This document shows positions 49,563 through 58,207 of a DNA stretch of 64,000 nucleotides, piece by piece. The notes under the pieces are model-generated. The model saw only the letters and a list, made by a program, of their open reading frames with translations, had not been told where the DNA came from and did no database searches. This DNA is from Dysosmobacter sp. Marseille-Q4140 (GTDB lineage Bacteria > Bacillota > Clostridia > Oscillospirales > Oscillospiraceae): NCBI GenBank assembly GCA_018228705.1, contig CP073694.1, forward strand, positions 3,162,001 through 3,226,000. Direction: 5' to 3'. Each line of letters opens with the position of its first letter. Position 1 is the first letter of the stretch. A program made the translations under genes and the position numbers.

Positions 49563-52500
49563 ATGACCAACTTTGATTTTCTCCTCTCCGACCCACAATT
49601 CACCGCTTTCGGGGAGATGGCTGTCGCGGCGGAGCGGATCTATCATATCGACCCGGCGGCCTGTGTGCTGAACTGCCGCCGGGCGATGGAGTTTGCCGTT
49701 AAATGGATGTACTCCGTAGACGGTGGGTTGGTCATGCCCTACGACGACCGGTTGGCCAGCCTCATGGACACTGAGGACTTCCGGGCCATCGTGGACCGGG
49801 ACCTGTGGCAGCGCCTCAAGTACATCCGCCAGACGGGCAACGCCGCCGCCCACACCGGGAAGAAAATCACCTCCGCCCAGGCCAGGCTGTGTCTGGAAAA
49901 CCTCTGGTACTTTATGGACTTCATCGCCTGCTGCTACGGCACGACTTATACCGCCGGTGCCTTTGACCCGGCGTTGCTGGAGCAGCAGACCGCCGCCCCG
50001 GCTCCCGCTCCCGTGCCTGAGGTGGACCTGGCCGCTCTCATGGCAGAAAATGAAGCTCTCCGGGCAGAACTTACGGCCCGCCGGGAGGCCCAGCAGTCCG
50101 GCTACATCCCCAAGCCCCTGGACCTCTCCGAGTACAAGACCCGCAAGCTGTACATCGACGCCATGCTCACCGACGCGGGATGGACGGAGGGAAAAGACTG
50201 GATCAACGAGGTGGAACTGCCCGGTATGCCCAACAAGAGCGAGGTGGGCTATGCCGACTATGTGCTCTACGACGACGCCCACCGTCCCCTGGCCGTTATC
50301 GAGGCCAAGCGCACCTGCGTGGACCCGGCCAAGGGCCGTCAGCAGGCCAGGCTGTACGCCGACCTGCTGGAGCAGAAATACGGACGCCGCCCGGTGATCT
50401 TCCTTACCAACGGCTTTGACACCCGCCTGGACGACGGAGCCTACCCCGAGCGCCGGGTGGCCGCCTTCTACTCCAAGCGGGACCTGGAGAAACTCTTCAA
50501 TCTCCGGGCCATGCGGACAAGCCTCAAGTACATCCAGGTCAATCGGGATATTGCGGGCCGCTACTACCAGGAGGGGGCAATTAAAGCCCCTTGTCAGGCT
50601 TTGGCCCAGAACCGCCGGAAGGCCCTGCTGGTCATGGCCACCGGCTCCGGAAAGACCCGGACGGTCATTGCCCTGGTAGACGTGCTGCTCCAGCACGGCT
50701 GGGTGAAAAACGTCCTCTTCCTGGCGGACCGCAACTCTCTGGTCACCCAGGCCAAGCGCAGCTTTGTGAACCTGCTGCCCGACCTGTCAGTAACCAACCT
50801 GTGCGAGGAGAAGGACAATTACACCGCCCACTGCGTCTTTTCCACCTATCAGACCATGATGAACTGCATCGACTCGGTGGAGGACGGGGAGGGGAAGCTG
50901 TTCACCGTGGGCCACTTTGATCTGGTGATCTGCGACGAGGCCCACCGCTCCATCTACAACAAGTACCGGGATATCTTCAACTACTTCGACGCGCCCCTGG
51001 TGGGCCTCACTGCCACGCCCAAGGACGAGATCGACAAGAATACTTACGAGGTCTTTGAGCTGGAGAGCGGCGTGCCCACCTACGGCTACGAACTGGCCCA
51101 GGCGGTGAAGGACGGCTTCCTGGTGGACTTCCTCACCGTGGAGAGCAAGCTGAAATTCCTGGAGGAGGGCATCTCCTACGATGACCTGCCGGAAGAGGAA
51201 AAAGCTGTATACGAAAATACCTTTACAGATGAGAACGGGGAACTGCCGGAGCGGATCGAGTCCTCTGCCCTCAACGAGTGGCTGTTCAACGAGGACACCA
51301 TCCGTCTGGCATTGAACCTGCTGATGACCAATGGGCTGAAGATCGAGTACGGGGAGAAGCTGGGCAAGACCATCATCTTCGCCAAGAACCACCGCCATGC
51401 CGAGAAGATCCTGGAGGTGTTCGGCAAGGAGTACCCCCATCTGCCCGGCTATGCCAAGGTCATTGATAACTACATGACCTACGCCCAGAGTGCCATCGAC
51501 GAGTTCTCCGACCCCAAGAAGCTGCCCCAGATCGCCATCTCCGTGGACATGCTGGACACCGGCATCGATGTGCCCGAGGTGCTGAATCTGGTGTTCTTCA
51601 AGAAAGTCATGAGCAAGGCGAAGTTCTGGCAGATGATTGGCAGGGGCACCCGGCTGTGTCCTGGGCTGATCGATGGAGAGGACAAGAACAAGTTCTACAT
51701 CTTCGACCTGTGCGGAAACTTTGAGTTCTTCCGCATGAACAAAGGCAAGGCCAGCGCCAACCAGATGGCCCTGCAAAGCGCCATCTTTTATCTGAAAGCC
51801 CAGATCGTCTATAAGTTCCAGGACCTGGCCTATCAGACGCAGGAGCTGATCCCCTTCCGGGAAAAACTGGTGAGCGAGATGCTTGTCAAGGTACAGGAGC
51901 TGGACCGGGAGAACTTCGCTGTGCGGCAGCACCTGCGGTACGTGGAGAAGTTTGCGGACCCGGAGAGTTACCAGGCTCTCAGCTATGAGGACACCCTTTC
52001 TCTCAAAGACGAGGTGGCGCCGCTGCTCCAGCCGGATATGGATGAGGCCAGCGCTGTGCGCTTCGATGCGCTGATGTACGGGATCGAGCTTGCCTATCTG
52101 GTAGGGAAGACCTACAAGAAGGCCCGGAAGGATCTGGTGAAGAAAGTCAGCGGCGTGGCCAGCGTGGCCAACATTCCGGAGATCCGGGCGCAGTCAGAGC
52201 TGATTGAAAAGATCCTGCATACCGATTACCTGGACAACGCCGGGATCAACGAGTTTGAGTATATCCGGGAGTGTCTGCGGAACCTGATGAAGTATCTGCC
52301 CCACGACGGCGCCATCTATCACACCAATTTCACAGACGACATCCTGTCCGTTGAGTGGAAGGAGTCGGAACTGGAAAACGACGACCTGAAAAACTACAAG
52401 GCCAAGGCGGAGTTCTATGTACGCCAGCACCAGGACAACATCGCCATCGCCAAGCTTCGCTCCAACATCCCGCTGACGGAGGAGGATGTGAGATCCCTGG

Positions 52501-52847
52501 AGACGATCCTCTGGAGCGAAGTAGGGACCCGGGAGGAGTACGAGGAGGCCTATCAGCAAAAGCCCCTGGGTGAGTTTGTCCGGGAGATCGTGGGCCTTGA
52601 CATGAACGCCGCCAAGGAGGCCTTTGCCCAGTACCTGAATGATACCAATCTGGACAGCCGCCAGATCTACTTCGTCAACCAGATCGTGGAGTACATCGTT
52701 CGAAACGGCATGATGAAAGATCTGTCCGTCCTCCAGGAACCGCCCTTCACGGACCGCGGCAGCATCGTGGAGGTGTTTACGGACCTCACGCTGTGGAGCG
52801 GGATCAAGAGTGTGATCGACCGGATCAACGCCAACGCCGTGGCATAG
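49563..52847 (+). CDS. hsdR: Type I restriction endonuclease, R subunit
   Basis: The 1094-residue motor/nuclease subunit has an N-terminal DUF4145-like helical domain (residues 1-120), the HsdR nuclease domain (about 165-300, with YADYVLYDDAHRPLAVIEAKRT), and SF2 helicase motifs MATGSGKTRTVIALVDVLL (Walker A, about residue 357) and VICDEAHRSIYNKY (DEAH, about 457), then helicase C (VSVDMLDTGIDVPEVLNL, QMIGRGTRLCPG) and a long C-terminal region like that of EcoEI R. It cuts unmodified DNA with HsdMS. It is separated from hsdS by five other genes. Confidence 0.96.
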   Translation: MTNFDFLLSDPQFTAFGEMAVAAERIYHIDPAACVLNCRRAMEFAVKWMYSVDGGLVMPYDDRLASLMDTEDFRAIVDRDLWQRLKYIRQTGNAAAHTGKKITSAQARLCLENLWYFMDFIACCYGTTYTAGAFDPALLEQQTAAPAPAPVPEVDLAALMAENEALRAELTARREAQQSGYIPKPLDLSEYKTRKLYIDAMLTDAGWTEGKDWINEVELPGMPNKSEVGYADYVLYDDAHRPLAVIEAKRTCVDPAKGRQQARLYADLLEQKYGRRPVIFLTNGFDTRLDDGAYPERRVAAFYSKRDLEKLFNLRAMRTSLKYIQVNRDIAGRYYQEGAIKAPCQALAQNRRKALLVMATGSGKTRTVIALVDVLLQHGWVKNVLFLADRNSLVTQAKRSFVNLLPDLSVTNLCEEKDNYTAHCVFSTYQTMMNCIDSVEDGEGKLFTVGHFDLVICDEAHRSIYNKYRDIFNYFDAPLVGLTATPKDEIDKNTYEVFELESGVPTYGYELAQAVKDGFLVDFLTVESKLKFLEEGISYDDLPEEEKAVYENTFTDENGELPERIESSALNEWLFNEDTIRLALNLLMTNGLKIEYGEKLGKTIIFAKNHRHAEKILEVFGKEYPHLPGYAKVIDNYMTYAQSAIDEFSDPKKLPQIAISVDMLDTGIDVPEVLNLVFFKKVMSKAKFWQMIGRGTRLCPGLIDGEDKNKFYIFDLCGNFEFFRMNKGKASANQMALQSAIFYLKAQIVYKFQDLAYQTQELIPFREKLVSEMLVKVQELDRENFAVRQHLRYVEKFADPESYQALSYEDTLSLKDEVAPLLQPDMDEASAVRFDALMYGIELAYLVGKTYKKARKDLVKKVSGVASVANIPEIRAQSELIEKILHTDYLDNAGINEFEYIRECLRNLMKYLPHDGAIYHTNFTDDILSVEWKESELENDDLKNYKAKAEFYVRQHQDNIAIAKLRSNIPLTEEDVRSLETILWSEVGTREEYEEAYQQKPLGEFVREIVGLDMNAAKEAFAQYLNDTNLDSRQIYFVNQIVEYIVRNGMMKDLSVLQEPPFTDRGSIVEVFTDLTLWSGIKSVIDRINANAVA

Positions 52848-53002
52848 ATTTTGCCGCAGAAAAAGAGACTTCTGAATCCGGGGAGTCATATTTTATTGGC
52901 CCAGAGATTCTTGATCTGGCTCTTGGGTAGAACCACAGGCGTAATAGAATATACCCCTCAAATACTGCGTGGGAATAAACAATAAAAGGAAGAGGTGCGG
53001 CC

Positions 53003-53710
53003 ATGGCAGGCAGACGGATCTGTGCCGGGTACTACCGGCGGTATGACGGCAAGGTGATCTATGTCATTTCTGCGGCCACCGACGCCGACACTGGCGAAGA
53101 GATGGTCATCTGGACTACCTACCCCTTTGCGACTGTCCCCAGATACTACACCTCCAGCAAAAAATCCTTCTGTGCTTTTTTGGAAGTGAACGGAGAGCGG
53201 AAAACCAAGTACAAACGGCTGGTCAATATGAAGACCTCCGGGGAAGCCATAGAGCGGCTGGAGGAAGAGGGCTTTCGGGGACCGGTTCGTAAACGAAAAA
53301 ATTGGCAACTGGATGAAGCTTATGACTCCCGAGATTATCAGCAATCTCTTACCTACTACGCATATGCAAAAGATCTCTGCGAGCACTACAACTTCGACCG
53401 GAACAAATATCGCCTCTGCGTAAAGGAAAAGAGATACGCTGCCATCACCAAAAGTGACTTCGCCAGACTGAAAGAGGACCTGCAGTTTCTGGACAATGCC
53501 CTGAAAACGGTGCTGGCTGCATATCAGAATTATTTCCGGGAGCGGTTCGTGGACGGCCTGTCCATCCGCAGGTACGCGGATGCCCATCAGCTGAACCGCG
53601 GCAGCGTGGACTATCAGCAAAAGAAATTCTTCTCTGCTCTGGCCTCTCTGCTGAAAGAGCGGGACGAGGCGGAGGGTACATGCCGGCTGCTGAAACCAGC
53701 ACACAAGTAA
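53003..53710 (+). CDS. DUF1653-like protein with C-terminal HTH
   Basis: The 235-residue protein begins MAGRRICAGYYRRYDGKVIY; residues about 8-70 (VISAATDADTGEEMVIWTTY) resemble the DUF1653 beta domain. The C-terminal 60 residues (YFRERFVDGLSIRRYADAHQ LNRGSVDYQQKKFFSALASLL in two parts) look like the region 4 HTH of phage or ICE sigma-like activators. It may regulate element genes such as the integrase downstream. AAAGGAAGAGG precedes the ATG. A terminator follows. Confidence 0.65.
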   Translation: MAGRRICAGYYRRYDGKVIYVISAATDADTGEEMVIWTTYPFATVPRYYTSSKKSFCAFLEVNGERKTKYKRLVNMKTSGEAIERLEEEGFRGPVRKRKNWQLDEAYDSRDYQQSLTYYAYAKDLCEHYNFDRNKYRLCVKEKRYAAITKSDFARLKEDLQFLDNALKTVLAAYQNYFRERFVDGLSIRRYADAHQLNRGSVDYQQKKFFSALASLLKERDEAEGTCRLLKPAHK

Positions 53711-53722
53711 ATCATCCAACCG

Positions 53723-53762
53723 AAAACGGAGCGTCTGCGACAAAGCAGGCGCTCCGTTTTTT
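53723..53762 (+). terminator. Intrinsic terminator after the DUF1653-like gene
   Basis: AAAACGGAGCG pairs with CGCTCCGTTTT across a partly paired loop, followed by a T-run. Confidence 0.88.
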
Positions 53763-53772
53763 CTGTCAAATG

Positions 53773-53853
53773 TATGTCAGTGGGATATATTTTTCCCAAT
53801 ACAAGTAGAGAGACAACTCGGACACCATCGAAAATTATGTCAAAACTATGTCA
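53773..53853 (+). repeat. Three TATGTCA direct repeats upstream of the integrase
   Basis: TATGTCA occurs at 53773, 53836 and 53847 in the same orientation; the last two are 11 bp apart, one helical turn. They lie in the 326-bp non-coding stretch before the integrase gene, where integrase arm-type or regulator sites are expected. No coding gene is seen in this stretch. Confidence 0.5.
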
Positions 53854-54036
53854 CATGTAAATGTTCTCGGCTAAAGAAGTAGAGGGAGATTTGAGAGCGT
53901 GGAGTATTACAGCGGCTACTTGCCAGCAAGATTGCTAAATCAAACCGCTTCAGTTTGGCCGAAACTCTGAATTATATTTTTGAGGGTTTTAAAATGTGCT
54001 CTTTCTTTCCCTGTACATTGGAAAGGAGCTGAAACC

Positions 54037-55455
54037 ATGGCAAAGAACAAGCGGGGCAGCGGCAGCGTCCACCTGAGAAAGGACGGCCGCTGGGAGGGCC
54101 GCATCGTGGTGGGCCGCGACCAGCGGGGCTATCCCAAGACGAAAAACTGTCTGGCCAGGACCAAGAAGGAGTGCCTGGAAAAGCTCAAGGCCCTGCGGGC
54201 GTCGTGCGAGGCGCCGGAGAAACAGGAGCGCCCCATGGGACCGGGCATGACCTTCGGGGAGTGGATGGACTTCTGGTACCGGAACTACTGCCGCCCCGGC
54301 CTCCGCCCCAACACTCAGAGCGCCTACGAGGCCATGATCTACAAGCACATCCTGCCGGCCCTGGGGAACATCCCCCTGGGGAAGCTGACTCAGCTGGACC
54401 TCCAGCAGTTTTACACACAATTAAAGACCTCCGGGCGGCTGATCCGGCGGGAGCTCTACGGGCCGGGCCTCTCGGACCGCACGGTCCGCAGCTGCCACGC
54501 CAACTGCCGGGCGGCCCTGGACAAGGCGATGGCGGAGGGCCTGATCGCCGCCAACCCCGCCGACGGCTGCCGCCTGCCGCCCAAGAAGGGCCGGGAGATG
54601 CAGGTGCTGAACCGGGAGGAATTGCAGCGGCTGCTGATCCAGGCCAAGGCGGAGGGCTGCTACGAGCTGTTTCTGCTGGAGCTGTCCACGGGCCTGCGGC
54701 GGGGCGAGCTGCTGGCCCTCCAGTGGGAGGACCTGAACGAGGAGACCGGGGAGCTGCGGGTGGAGCGACAGGTGACAAGGACAAACGGGCACCTGGCGGT
54801 TTCCACGCCCAAGACGAAGGCGTCGGTCCGGACGCTGGTGCTGCCGATGCCGGTGGTGGAGGCGCTGCGGGAGTACCGGGCTTCCGTCCGCTCCCGCTGG
54901 ATGTTTCCATCGCCCAAGAACGAGGACGCGCCCCGGGACCCGGCCAGCTGCCGGAAAAAGCTGGAGGCCATCCTGGAGCGGGCCGGATGCCGCCGCGTCC
55001 GGTTCCACGATCTCCGCCACACCTTCGCAACGGAGGCCCTGGAACACGGCATGGACGTCAAGACCCTCTCGGCGGTGATCGGCCACGTGTCGGCGGCCAC
55101 GACCCTGGACATCTACACCCACGTCACCGATCAGATGCGGACCCAGGCGGCGGAGAAGATCGACCGCCGGATGGGCGGAAAGCCCGCCGCCCGGCGCCGG
55201 AAGAAACAGAGCGCCAGGACCATGACTGACTTCCAGGCCCAGCCCGGCACCCGGCGGCGGCCGGGGACCGGCTGCGTCACCCAGATCAATGACCATCTCT
55301 GGGAGGGCCGGTATTCCCCCAAGTGGCCCGACGGGAAGAAGCACCCCCGCAACATCTACGCCCACTCCCTGGCGGAGTGTGAGGAAAAGCTGGCGGCCAT
55401 GATCCGGGAAGTGCAGGCGGAGATGGCCGCAGCGAAGGCGGCCATGGGCGCATGA
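54037..55455 (+). CDS. int: Tyrosine recombinase / integrase
   Basis: The 472-residue integrase has an N-terminal AP2-like arm-binding domain (GSVHLRKDGRWEGRIVVGRD), a SAM-like core-binding domain (MTFGEWMDFWYRNYCRPGLR) and the catalytic domain with Arg in STGLRRGELLAL (about residue 218), HDLRH (about 323-327) and the nucleophile Tyr in LDIYTHV (about 358). After the usual end come about 95 more residues with a second AP2-like module (INDHLWEGRYSPKWPDGKKH). GGAAAGGAG precedes the ATG. It lies 266 bp from tRNA-Pro, the likely attachment site. Confidence 0.95.
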   Translation: MAKNKRGSGSVHLRKDGRWEGRIVVGRDQRGYPKTKNCLARTKKECLEKLKALRASCEAPEKQERPMGPGMTFGEWMDFWYRNYCRPGLRPNTQSAYEAMIYKHILPALGNIPLGKLTQLDLQQFYTQLKTSGRLIRRELYGPGLSDRTVRSCHANCRAALDKAMAEGLIAANPADGCRLPPKKGREMQVLNREELQRLLIQAKAEGCYELFLLELSTGLRRGELLALQWEDLNEETGELRVERQVTRTNGHLAVSTPKTKASVRTLVLPMPVVEALREYRASVRSRWMFPSPKNEDAPRDPASCRKKLEAILERAGCRRVRFHDLRHTFATEALEHGMDVKTLSAVIGHVSAATTLDIYTHVTDQMRTQAAEKIDRRMGGKPAARRRKKQSARTMTDFQAQPGTRRRPGTGCVTQINDHLWEGRYSPKWPDGKKHPRNIYAHSLAECEEKLAAMIREVQAEMAAAKAAMGA

Positions 55456-55459
55456 AAAA

Positions 55460-55486
55460 CACCCGCCGGGGATGCCCCGGCGGGTG
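55460..55486. terminator. Hairpin after int
   Basis: A 12-bp perfect stem CACCCGCCGGGG / CCCCGGCGGGTG with a 3-nt loop, 5 bp after the int stop; its T-run is on the minus-strand side. Confidence 0.75.
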
Positions 55487-55672
55487 TGTGCTTCCTATGA
55501 AAAAGAGGTGTTTTTCCGGGCGCTGTCCCGGAAGCGGAACGCGCCGCACCTTCTCCGTTTTGCACAAACGGCGCCTTTCGGATGGGGAAACGGCGGTCCG
55601 GCAGGGGAGAAGCAACTGTGGTACAGACTGTGGTCACCGGGGAAACGGAAAAATCAGCCGAATGAATATAAC

Positions 55673-55720
55673 AAAAAAGTTACGATTTTTGCAGAAAATA
55701 AGCAAAAACCGTAACTTTTT
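55673..55720 (-). terminator. Terminator after tRNA-Pro
   Basis: AAAGTTACG... pairs with ...CGTAACTTT with a mostly paired A/T-rich inner part; T-run on the minus strand, directly after the tRNA 3' end. Confidence 0.85.
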
Positions 55721-55796
55721 TGGTCCGAGTGGCGGGATTTGAACCCACGGCCTCTTGGTCCCGAACCAAGCGCGCTACCAACTGCGCTACACCCGG
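55721..55796 (-). tRNA. tRNA-Pro (anticodon CGG)
   Basis: Read on the minus strand the 76-nt gene folds as a full cloverleaf: acceptor CCGGGTG / CACTCGG, D-arm GCGC-AGTTGGTA-GCGC, anticodon arm CTTGG-TTCGGGA-CCAAG with anticodon CGG, T-arm GTGGG-TTCAAAT-CCCGC, discriminator A and encoded CCA. It reads CCG codons for proline. Its 3' 45 nt are duplicated at 31169-31213, marking it as the target of the adjacent integrase. Confidence 0.97.
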
Positions 55797-55809
55797 ATGC
55801 AGCTTGATT

Positions 55810-55838
55810 ATTATACGGAATTTTCCTGCCGATGTCAA
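55810..55838 (-). promoter_or_regulatory. Promoter of tRNA-Pro
   Basis: On the minus strand perfect TTGACA and TATAAT hexamers are separated by 17 bp, 13 bp upstream of the tRNA 5' end. Confidence 0.9.
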
Positions 55839-55933
55839 GGGGAAATCCCCTGCCGTGCAAATTGTGCCTGTCCGGCATATTCCCCGCCGGCCGGTCATAC
55901 ACTGCGGAAGAGACTGAACAAGGGGGGAGCGCC

Positions 55934-56971
55934 ATGACTTCACGGCAGGCGGGGCGGCGGATTGGGACCATCGCCGCGGAACACAGGCCCGCGGACCGGA
56001 GAAAGCGAGGCGGAGCGCGGCAGTCGGGGAAGCAGAAGAGCGCGCCCCTGGGGCCGAAGGACAGGCGGCGGCTGGGCCAGCTGGTGGCCTGCGGCGCCAT
56101 CTTCGTGCTGCTGGTGGCGGTCAAGCTGCTGCTGCCGGGGAAGATGGACGCGGTGAACGCCCGGCTGTCCGGCCTGCTGCATCAGAACATGGACGTGCAG
56201 GCGGTGTTTTCCGCCGTGGGGGATGCCGTGACCGGGGAACAGGACGTGGGCGGCAGCCTGCGGGAGGTATATCAGGCCGTGTTCCAGCCCCAGGAGGCTG
56301 GCGAGGCCGTGGAGACCGCCAGTTCTGCCGGGCCCGCCCTGGCGCTGGAAACGCCCTCCGCCCTGGAAAGCCTCACGGTGTTCCGCCCTGCCGCCGGGGA
56401 CAAAGCGGCGGCGGACAGCGATGCGGCAGAGGCCGCCGACCCGGAGGCAACGGCCGGGACGCAGACCGCCGGAGAGGAGACGGCGGGGGAGACGGGAGCG
56501 GAGGTCTCCACTTTGGCCTATGTGCTCTACTCCGACAATAACCTGCCGGAAAACGTGAACCTGGAGCAGGCCCTGCTGGGCTTTGACTACTGCACGCCGG
56601 TCATGGGGGTCCTCAGCTCCGGCTTCGGCTACCGGGAGCACCCGGTGGAGGGGGAGGAGCGGTTCCACTACGGCATCGACATCGCCGCCGACACCGGCAC
56701 GGCCATCGGCTGCTTTGCCGACGGCACCGTCACCGCCGTGGGGGACAGCAGCAGCTACGGCAAGTATCTGATCGTGGAGCACGCGGGGGGCTTTTCCACC
56801 CTGTACGCTCATTGCAGCAGGATCATCGCCGCCTCCGGCCAGGCGGTGAAGGAGGGAGAGACCATCGCGGAGGTGGGCCAGACCGGCGTGGCCACGGGAC
56901 CCCACCTGCACCTGGAGCTGCACCAGGGGGAGCGGTACTTGAACCCCATCTACTATGTGGCCCTTGCGTAA
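55934..56971 (+). CDS. M23 (LytM) peptidase-like membrane protein, SpoIVFA-like
   Basis: The 345-residue protein has a basic N terminus, one membrane helix (about residues 50-70), a long Ala/Glu-rich linker and a C-terminal LytM/M23 domain (SSGFGYREHPVEGEERFHYG, GIDIAADTGTAIGCFADGTV, GGFSTLYAHCSRI, GPHLHLELHQGERYLNPIYY) with the HxH zinc motif. Being directly followed by a SpoIVFB-like M50 protease, it is probably the sporulation partner SpoIVFA, which holds and regulates that protease in the forespore membrane. GGGGGGAG precedes the ATG. Confidence 0.8.
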   Translation: MTSRQAGRRIGTIAAEHRPADRRKRGGARQSGKQKSAPLGPKDRRRLGQLVACGAIFVLLVAVKLLLPGKMDAVNARLSGLLHQNMDVQAVFSAVGDAVTGEQDVGGSLREVYQAVFQPQEAGEAVETASSAGPALALETPSALESLTVFRPAAGDKAAADSDAAEAADPEATAGTQTAGEETAGETGAEVSTLAYVLYSDNNLPENVNLEQALLGFDYCTPVMGVLSSGFGYREHPVEGEERFHYGIDIAADTGTAIGCFADGTVTAVGDSSSYGKYLIVEHAGGFSTLYAHCSRIIAASGQAVKEGETIAEVGQTGVATGPHLHLELHQGERYLNPIYYVALA

Positions 56972-56972
56972 G

Positions 56973-57557
56973 ATGGAGGTGCGGGTGTCCGCGGGCGCCT
57001 GCCTGCTGGTGGGGTGGTTCGCCGTGGTGAACGGCTGGCATCTGACGGGGCTGGTCCTGTCCGCCGCGGCCCTCCACGAGCTGGGGCACCTGGCGGCGCT
57101 GCGGCTGCTGGGCGGGGCGGTCACGGCCCTGCGGATCAGCGTGTTCGGAGCGGAGCTGGCGGCGGAGGGCGGGCGGCTGTCCTATGGCCGGGAGCTGGCG
57201 GCGGTGCTGGCGGGCCCGCTGACGAACCTGCTGGCAGGGCTTGCCCTGGCCCGGCTGGGATATCCGGCGGCGGCCGGCGCCCACCTGGTGCTGTGCGCGT
57301 TCAATCTGCTGCCGGTGCGGCCCCTGGACGGGGGACGGGCGCTGTATCTGGCTGCGGCCTGGGCGGCGGGGCCGGCGGCGGGGGAGGCCCTGTGCCGCTG
57401 GATCGGAGGCTGCGCCGCGCTGTCTTTAGCCACGGTCCTGGCATGGGTGATGGTCCGCAGCGGAGGGAGCTTGTGGCTGCTGCCGGCGGCGGTGGGACTG
57501 GCCATGGCCGGCGGCCGGGAGCTGCTGTGCGAAAACGGGAACGGGAAGTTTTTGTGA
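56973..57557 (+). CDS. M50 site-2 protease, SpoIVFB-like
   Basis: The 194-residue integral membrane protein has the zinc motif HELGH (about residues 35-39) in one helix and NLLPVRPLDGGR (about 111-122) in another, the arrangement of S2P proteases of the SpoIVFB type. In sporulating Firmicutes SpoIVFB cleaves pro-sigma-K. Its gene starts 1 bp after the SpoIVFA-like stop. The start is uncertain: ATG at 56973, a GTG at 56985 with GGAGG in front, or an upstream ATG at 56955 overlapping the neighbour. Confidence 0.85.
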   Translation: MEVRVSAGACLLVGWFAVVNGWHLTGLVLSAAALHELGHLAALRLLGGAVTALRISVFGAELAAEGGRLSYGRELAAVLAGPLTNLLAGLALARLGYPAAAGAHLVLCAFNLLPVRPLDGGRALYLAAAWAAGPAAGEALCRWIGGCAALSLATVLAWVMVRSGGSLWLLPAAVGLAMAGGRELLCENGNGKFL

Positions 57558-57565
57558 AATAATGC

Positions 57566-57594
57566 TTGCATTTGCATCCAGGTTGTGGTATCCT
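57566..57594 (+). promoter_or_regulatory. Promoter of rplS
   Basis: TTGCAT and TATCCT are separated by 17 bp, leaving a leader of about 95 nt before rplS. Confidence 0.7.
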
Positions 57595-57696
57595 ATCAGG
57601 GCTACAAAGGGTGGTCCTCTGCCGTGCACGCGCCGATATGCGCCCATGTGCCGGAGAAAAGCGGCATGAACACCTATATTTTTAGGAGGAACATCC

Positions 57697-58038
57697 ATGG
57701 ATCTCATCAAGGAACTGAACAAAGAGACTCTGGCAAACGAAGTGCCCCAGGTCAAGATCGGCGACACCGTCCGCGTGCACGTGAAGGTCAAGGAAGGCTC
57801 CCGCGAGCGTATCCAGATCTTCGAGGGCACCGTCATCGCCAAGAAGCACGGCGGCATCGAGGAGACCATCACCGTCCGCCGCATCTCTTACGGCGTGGGC
57901 GTGGAGAAGGTCTTCCCCATCCACTCTCCCTCCATCGCCACCATCGAGGTGGTCCGCAACGGCGCTGTCCGGCGCGCGAAGCTGTACTACCTGCGCGGCC
58001 GCGTTGGCAAGGGCGCCAAGGTCAAGGAGAAGCTCTAA
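57697..58038 (+). CDS. rplS: 50S ribosomal protein L19 (bL19)
   Basis: The 113-residue protein ([80 protein letters not shown]) is full-length bL19 at the 30S-50S interface. AGGAGG precedes the ATG. It has its own promoter, a leader that may carry autoregulation, and a terminator 10 bp after the stop. Confidence 0.98.
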   Translation: MDLIKELNKETLANEVPQVKIGDTVRVHVKVKEGSRERIQIFEGTVIAKKHGGIEETITVRRISYGVGVEKVFPIHSPSIATIEVVRNGAVRRAKLYYLRGRVGKGAKVKEKL

Positions 58039-58046
58039 GAGAGACA

Positions 58047-58075
58047 AAGAGAGAGGCGAAAGCCTCTCTTTTTTG
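58047..58075 (+). terminator. Intrinsic terminator of rplS
   Basis: GAGAGAGGC-GAAA-GCCTCTCTT stem with a GNRA loop followed by TTTTT. Confidence 0.93.
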
Positions 58076-58113
58076 TTGTCCGGGAGAAATCGCGCCGTCC
58101 CGCGGGATTTGGC

Positions 58114-58142
58114 TTGTGATTTGAGCGGTTCTTTGCTATACT
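58114..58142 (+). promoter_or_regulatory. Promoter of lepB operon
   Basis: TTGTGA and TATACT are separated by 17 bp, 65 bp upstream of the lepB start. Confidence 0.78.
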
Positions 58143-58207
58143 ATATAAGATTATTCTGGATCACCATGGGCTTCGGCCCGGGGGATCGTTGACCGAGGAG
58201 AGACGAC

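Larger units (their letters stand above)
31169..55765. mobile_element. Putative 24.6-kb integrative island in tRNA-Pro
   Basis: The 3' 45 nt of tRNA-Pro (55721-55765) recur at 31169-31213 in the same orientation with 43 of 45 identities. A tyrosine integrase gene (54037-55455) lies just inside the intact tRNA, the usual position for an element using the tRNA 3' end as attachment site. Each copy is followed by its own terminator. Cargo includes an IS, a type I restriction locus with accessory genes, and unknown small genes. No conjugation or replication genes are seen, so it would be a non-conjugative or decayed element. The two mismatches suggest it is not recent; an older independent scar is possible. 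Confidence 0.65.
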
